Assembly (NCBI RefSeq): GCF_900129635.1
Contig: NZ_FSRB01000001.1
Location: 5,421,501-5,485,500 of the forward strand
Direction: 5' to 3'
DNA: 64,000 bases
Source: Singulisphaera sp. GP187
GTDB taxonomy: Bacteria; Planctomycetota; Planctomycetia; Isosphaerales; Isosphaeraceae
Shown here one piece after another: positions 61,043 through 64,000 of this stretch (the stretch's first letter is position 1; each line of letters starts with the position of its first letter). Below the pieces are notes generated by a model, which saw only the letters and a list, made by a program, of their open reading frames with translations, had not been told where the DNA came from and ran no database searches. Made by a program: the position numbers and the translations under genes.

Positions 61043-62284
61043 GTGCATCGTGATGTTTTGGCCATTGTCCTCGCCGGGGGGCGCGGGACCCGCCTGGAAC
61101 CCCTGACGCGCGATCGGGCCAAACCGGCCGTACCCTTCGGTGGGATCTACCGGATCATCGACTTCACGCTGTCCAACTGCCTGAACTCGGATGTCCGCAA
61201 GATTCTGATCCTGACGCAGTACAAGGCCGTCAGCCTGAACCGGCACATCGACCAGGGCTGGAAGTTTCTTTGCCGCGAGCTCGACGAGTACATCGAGGTC
61301 ATTCCGCCGCAGCAGCGGATCGCCGAGATGTGGTATCAGGGGACGGCCGACGCGATCTACCAGAACGTCTATACGATCGAGAAGGCCGCGCCTCGCGACA
61401 CCCTGATCCTCGCCGGCGACCACATCTACAAGATGAACTATGCCGAGATGATCGCGTTCCACCGCGAACGTCGCGCCGACCTGACGATCGCCTGCTTGCC
61501 CGTGCCCCGGTCCCAGGCCCGCGAGTTCGGTGTAATCGACGTCGACTCCTCGGGCCGGGTCCTCAGCTTCCTCGAGAAGCCGAAAGACCCGCCCGGGATG
61601 CCCGGGAACCCCGACATGAGCTTGGCCTCAATGGGCATCTACGTCTTCGCCACCGACGTGATGTACGAGCTCCTCTTCCAGGACGCCGCCAAGAAGGAAG
61701 CGAGCTCGCACGACTTCGGCAAGGACATCATACCGGGCATGCTCGCCGACTCCCGGGTCTTCGCCTATCCGTTCCGCGACGAGAACCGCAAGCAGGCCGC
61801 CTACTGGCGCGACGTCGGCACGCTCGACGCCTTTTTCCAGACGAGCATGGACCTGATCCAGATCGACCCGATCTTGAACCTCTACGACCGCAACTGGCCG
61901 ATCCACACCTATCAGCCGCCGATGCCGCCCCCGAAGTTCGTCCACTCCGACCCCGACCGCCGGGGCGCCGCGCTCAACTCGATCGTCTGCCAGGGCGCGA
62001 TCGTCTCGGGGGGCCAAGTCTACCGGAGCATCCTCTCGCCGGGGGTCCGGATCAACAGCTACGCCCTGGTCGAAGACTCGATCCTGTTCGAGAACGTCGA
62101 GGTCGGCCGCCACGCCCGGATCCGCAAGGCAATCATCGACAAGGACGTCAAGGTCCCCCCCGGCTTGGACATCGGCTGGAACCGCGCGGCCGACCTCGCC
62201 CGCGGCCTGACTGTCACCGAAGACGGCGTCACGGTCGTCGCCAAGGGAGAAGACCTCGAACGGTTCATGCCGATGGGGGGGTGA
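61043..62284 (+). CDS. glgC: Glucose-1-phosphate adenylyltransferase
   Basis: 413 residues from the GTG at 61043, with GGAGG seven bases upstream. Makes ADP-glucose for glycogen. Motifs: AIVLAGGRGTRLEPLTRDRA and KPAVPFGGIYRIIDFTLSNC at the nucleotide site, WYQGTADAIYQN, LILAGDHIYKMNYAEMI, EFGVIDVDSSGRV, FLEKPKDPP and YWRDVGTLDAFFQTS. The C-terminal left-handed beta helix has GAIVSGGQVYRSILSPGVRI. Regulatory Lys/Arg positions look usual. A G7/C7 inverted repeat overlaps the stop codon and may end the transcript. Confidence 0.95.
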   Translation: MHRDVLAIVLAGGRGTRLEPLTRDRAKPAVPFGGIYRIIDFTLSNCLNSDVRKILILTQYKAVSLNRHIDQGWKFLCRELDEYIEVIPPQQRIAEMWYQGTADAIYQNVYTIEKAAPRDTLILAGDHIYKMNYAEMIAFHRERRADLTIACLPVPRSQAREFGVIDVDSSGRVLSFLEKPKDPPGMPGNPDMSLASMGIYVFATDVMYELLFQDAAKKEASSHDFGKDIIPGMLADSRVFAYPFRDENRKQAAYWRDVGTLDAFFQTSMDLIQIDPILNLYDRNWPIHTYQPPMPPPKFVHSDPDRRGAALNSIVCQGAIVSGGQVYRSILSPGVRINSYALVEDSILFENVEVGRHARIRKAIIDKDVKVPPGLDIGWNRAADLARGLTVTEDGVTVVAKGEDLERFMPMGG

Positions 62285-62671
62285 ACTAACTCCCCCCCTG
62301 CTCTTCTGATGCGACTGGAGAATACCCGCAGGAGCAAAGCCGTCCCAGACATGTCAGTAGCACCAAGGCCCAGCCTGATCGATCCGCCCGCGACATGCTC
62401 AGCCGCCGCGGGTCGAGCGGAATCACCTCAGAGTTCAGCGCACGCTCGCCTCCCAGGCGAGCGGGAAGCGTCAATTTCCTGACTTATACACCGCGACGCT
62501 GGAATCTCGTCGTACGTGGCAAGGCGCCTGCCTTCCGACTTGACCCGGCACCAGCGATCCTCGGTAATACGTCATTCCGTTGCGGCGGCTTTGGGGTTGG
62601 GCCATAATGCGCCCCTTGCGGCATCGCGTGCCCGGTCGAGGACAGGAAAACCACCAGGAGTTCTGATTGTG
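62285..62671. other. Intergenic region with a family 3 repeat
   Basis: 387 bp. The family 3 unit at 62443-62485 (CGCTCGCCTCCCAGGCGAGCG, then GGAAGCGTCAATTTCC) is the only recognised feature. Confidence 0.55.
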
Positions 62672-63688
62672 ATGAACCGTTTCATGTCTGTTGCTGTCAC
62701 GCTCGTCTTTGGCTTTGCGCTGCCGGTTCGCGCGGCGGAGACGCCTGAACCCGTGCGGATGGGGTGCGGGCACATGACGTTCGACACGGTGCCGGGCTGG
62801 AGCCTCGGCGCTGACGGCAAGTCGGTGATTGGGCCGTGCCACGGCAGCGTCGTGGTCGACAAGGAGGGCAATATCTATACGAGTGCCCATGCCGGCGTGT
62901 TCGTCTTCACGCCCGAGGGCAAGCCGGTCCGCAGCTTCCTCGGCGACAAGTATTCCGACATCCACGACATGAAGATCCGCGACGAAGCCGACGGTGAGTT
63001 CATCTACGGGGCACGCAACGCCAACGCCGAAGGGATCAAGTTCAACGCCCGGACCGGTGACATCGTCCTCCACCTTCCTTTCCCCGAGGCGTCGGGCCTG
63101 AAGTCGAAGCCATTCAACCCCACGGCGATCACGGTCGCGCCCAACGGCGACATCTATTTGTCAGATGGCTACGCAAGCAACCATATTTTTAAATTCGACA
63201 AAAATGGCAAATACTTGATGCACTTCGGGACCAAGGGGAACGGTCTCAAGGAGTTCAACACGGCCCACGGCATGACGCTCGACACGCGTTACAGCCCGCC
63301 CCGGCTTTTGATCTGTGACCGCAATCACGAGCCCAAGGGCCGCCTGCTGCATTACAGCCTCGACGGCGAATTCATCGCCGAGGTCGTGACCGGGCTGGGA
63401 ATGCCGACGTCGGCCGTGGTGCAAGGCGACTATGTTTCGGTGCCGGACCTCCACGGGCGACTGGTCATCCTCGACAAGAGCAACACCATCATCGCGGTCC
63501 TCGGCCACAATGACGACCCCGCCAAGCGAGGGAATTACAACGTGCCGCAGGCGCAGTGGATCGAAGGGATCTTCAGCGGTACGCACGGCTCGTCCTGGGA
63601 CAAGGACGGCAACCTCTATGTTCAGGATTGGAACGTCGCGGGACGGCTCATGAAGCTGGTGCGCGTCAAGTGGCCGACGGTCCGTTGA
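62672..63688 (+). CDS. Secreted NHL/six-bladed beta-propeller protein
   Basis: 338 residues from the ATG at 62672 (GTG at 62669 possible); a start at 62516 would bury the signal MNRFMSVAVTLVFGFALPVR. Repeated blades follow: SVVVDKEGNIYTSAHAGVFV, AITVAPNGDIYLSDGYASNH, HIFKFDKNGKYLMHFGTKGN, AHGMTLDTRYSPPRLLICDR, SWDKDGNLYVQDWNVAGRLM. The DGY/DR patterns resemble peptidyl-alpha-hydroxyglycine lyase-type propellers. No catalytic assignment is safe. Likely periplasmic binding or scaffold protein, common in planctomycetes. Confidence 0.82.
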   Translation: MNRFMSVAVTLVFGFALPVRAAETPEPVRMGCGHMTFDTVPGWSLGADGKSVIGPCHGSVVVDKEGNIYTSAHAGVFVFTPEGKPVRSFLGDKYSDIHDMKIRDEADGEFIYGARNANAEGIKFNARTGDIVLHLPFPEASGLKSKPFNPTAITVAPNGDIYLSDGYASNHIFKFDKNGKYLMHFGTKGNGLKEFNTAHGMTLDTRYSPPRLLICDRNHEPKGRLLHYSLDGEFIAEVVTGLGMPTSAVVQGDYVSVPDLHGRLVILDKSNTIIAVLGHNDDPAKRGNYNVPQAQWIEGIFSGTHGSSWDKDGNLYVQDWNVAGRLMKLVRVKWPTVR

Positions 63689-63708
63689 CGGCACAAAGTC
63701 CGAAGAAA

Positions 63709-63746
63709 ACGGGTCAGGACTCGAGGACAGAGAGGGCCTGACCCGT
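63709..63746. terminator. Hairpin after the propeller gene
   Basis: ACGGGTCAGG pairs with CCTGACCCGT around 18 bases, 20 bp after the stop codon. No T-run follows, so termination is uncertain. Confidence 0.4.
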
Positions 63747-63921
63747 CCGTGGCCGGCGCCCAATCCGGCGCGATGTCCACAGTGAGGTTTCCTTGCCTCC
63801 CCTCCCGTGCTACATTCCTAACATGCTTGCGGTATAACCATTTGAGTCCCTCCGCCGGGTCGGCGCGACCAGACTCGCCTCGGGCCGCCGAGAACTCCCT
63901 GTTCCTGGAAAGGAATCGATC

Positions 63922-64000
63922 GTGAATCCGGACAATCAGGTCAGCCGTCGGATTGCGTTGGGGATCGGCGTCGCGGGAGTGGGGGCGCTGGCGGCGGGAG
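63922..64000 (+). CDS. Tat-exported protein, N-terminal fragment at the right edge
   Basis: A GTG at 63922 with AAAGGA seven bases upstream opens a frame that runs off the window: VNPDNQVSRRIALGIGVAGV, GALAAG. SRRIALGIG followed by a hydrophobic stretch is a twin-arginine signal, so the product is probably exported folded, often with a cofactor. Nothing more can be said. Confidence 0.6.
   Translation, partial: MNPDNQVSRRIALGIGVAGVGALAAG

Overview
The window looks like chromosomal DNA of a planctomycete, most likely of the Isosphaeraceae type (Singulisphaera/Paludisphaera-like). This is inferred from gene content, not from a marker gene. GC is high and GTG/TTG starts are common. There are three DUF1559 pseudopilin-like genes, a DUF1549/DUF1553 + DUF1501 pair with a planctomycete CYPCHG haem motif, a secreted WD40-caspase, a serine/threonine kinase fused to c-type haem motifs, and many small lipoproteins and secreted low-complexity proteins. 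No rRNA, tRNA or CRISPR array was recognised.

Layout. 1-4.6 kb: an edge-truncated gene, a secreted Ala/Pro-rich protein, FabF, a MaoC-type dehydratase and an HxlR regulator with a likely operator. 5.1-15.7 kb: six same-strand genes forming the most distinctive cluster (WD40/PDZ-like/caspase protein, two secreted YQIPA-repeat proteins, kinase-TM-haem fusion, secreted CsgG/FlgT-like protein, Tyr-rich secreted protein). 15.7-21.8 kb: a rearranged block holding a collapsed duplicate of a small membrane protein gene plus a cysteine desulfurase gene, a thioredoxin-like remnant, and two convergent DUF1559 + small lipoprotein modules around the intact pair. 21.8-24.5 kb: a gene-poor repeat region with a 132-bp MITE-like element, 39-bp tandem repeats, an M16 peptidase and a pectate lyase remnant. 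24.6-30.4 kb: a single-chain xanthine dehydrogenase-like enzyme, LarE and a zinc-ribbon protein. 30.7-41 kb: a secreted carboxypeptidase-regulatory-like protein, the DUF1501/DUF1549-1553 operon, a secreted EEP hydrolase, LapA-like protein and rhamnulokinase. 41-45.4 kb: a coiled-coil protein, an NAD epimerase, an MBL-fold hydrolase and a LarA-like racemase. 45.4-47.2 kb: a decayed type I restriction-modification locus with an intact small-gene + PD-(D/E)XK nuclease pair. 47.3-64 kb: a cupredoxin-like protein, AsnB, a GlxA-type regulator with a Tat-exported DJ-1/PfpI protein, the third DUF1559/lipoprotein pair, a membrane glycerophosphodiesterase, alkaline phosphatase, GlgC, a beta-propeller protein and an edge-truncated gene.

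Working together. LarE (29 kb) and the LarA-like protein (44 kb) belong to the same Ni-pincer cofactor chemistry but are far apart. The alkaline phosphatase and glycerophosphodiesterase are neighbours that both act in phosphate scavenging. The 5-15 kb cluster combines a sensor kinase, a haem domain, a caspase fold and exported repeat proteins, and is the best candidate for an undescribed cell-surface or signalling system. Intergenic space is rich in dispersed palindromic repeats of several families, some lying at breakpoints next to truncated genes.
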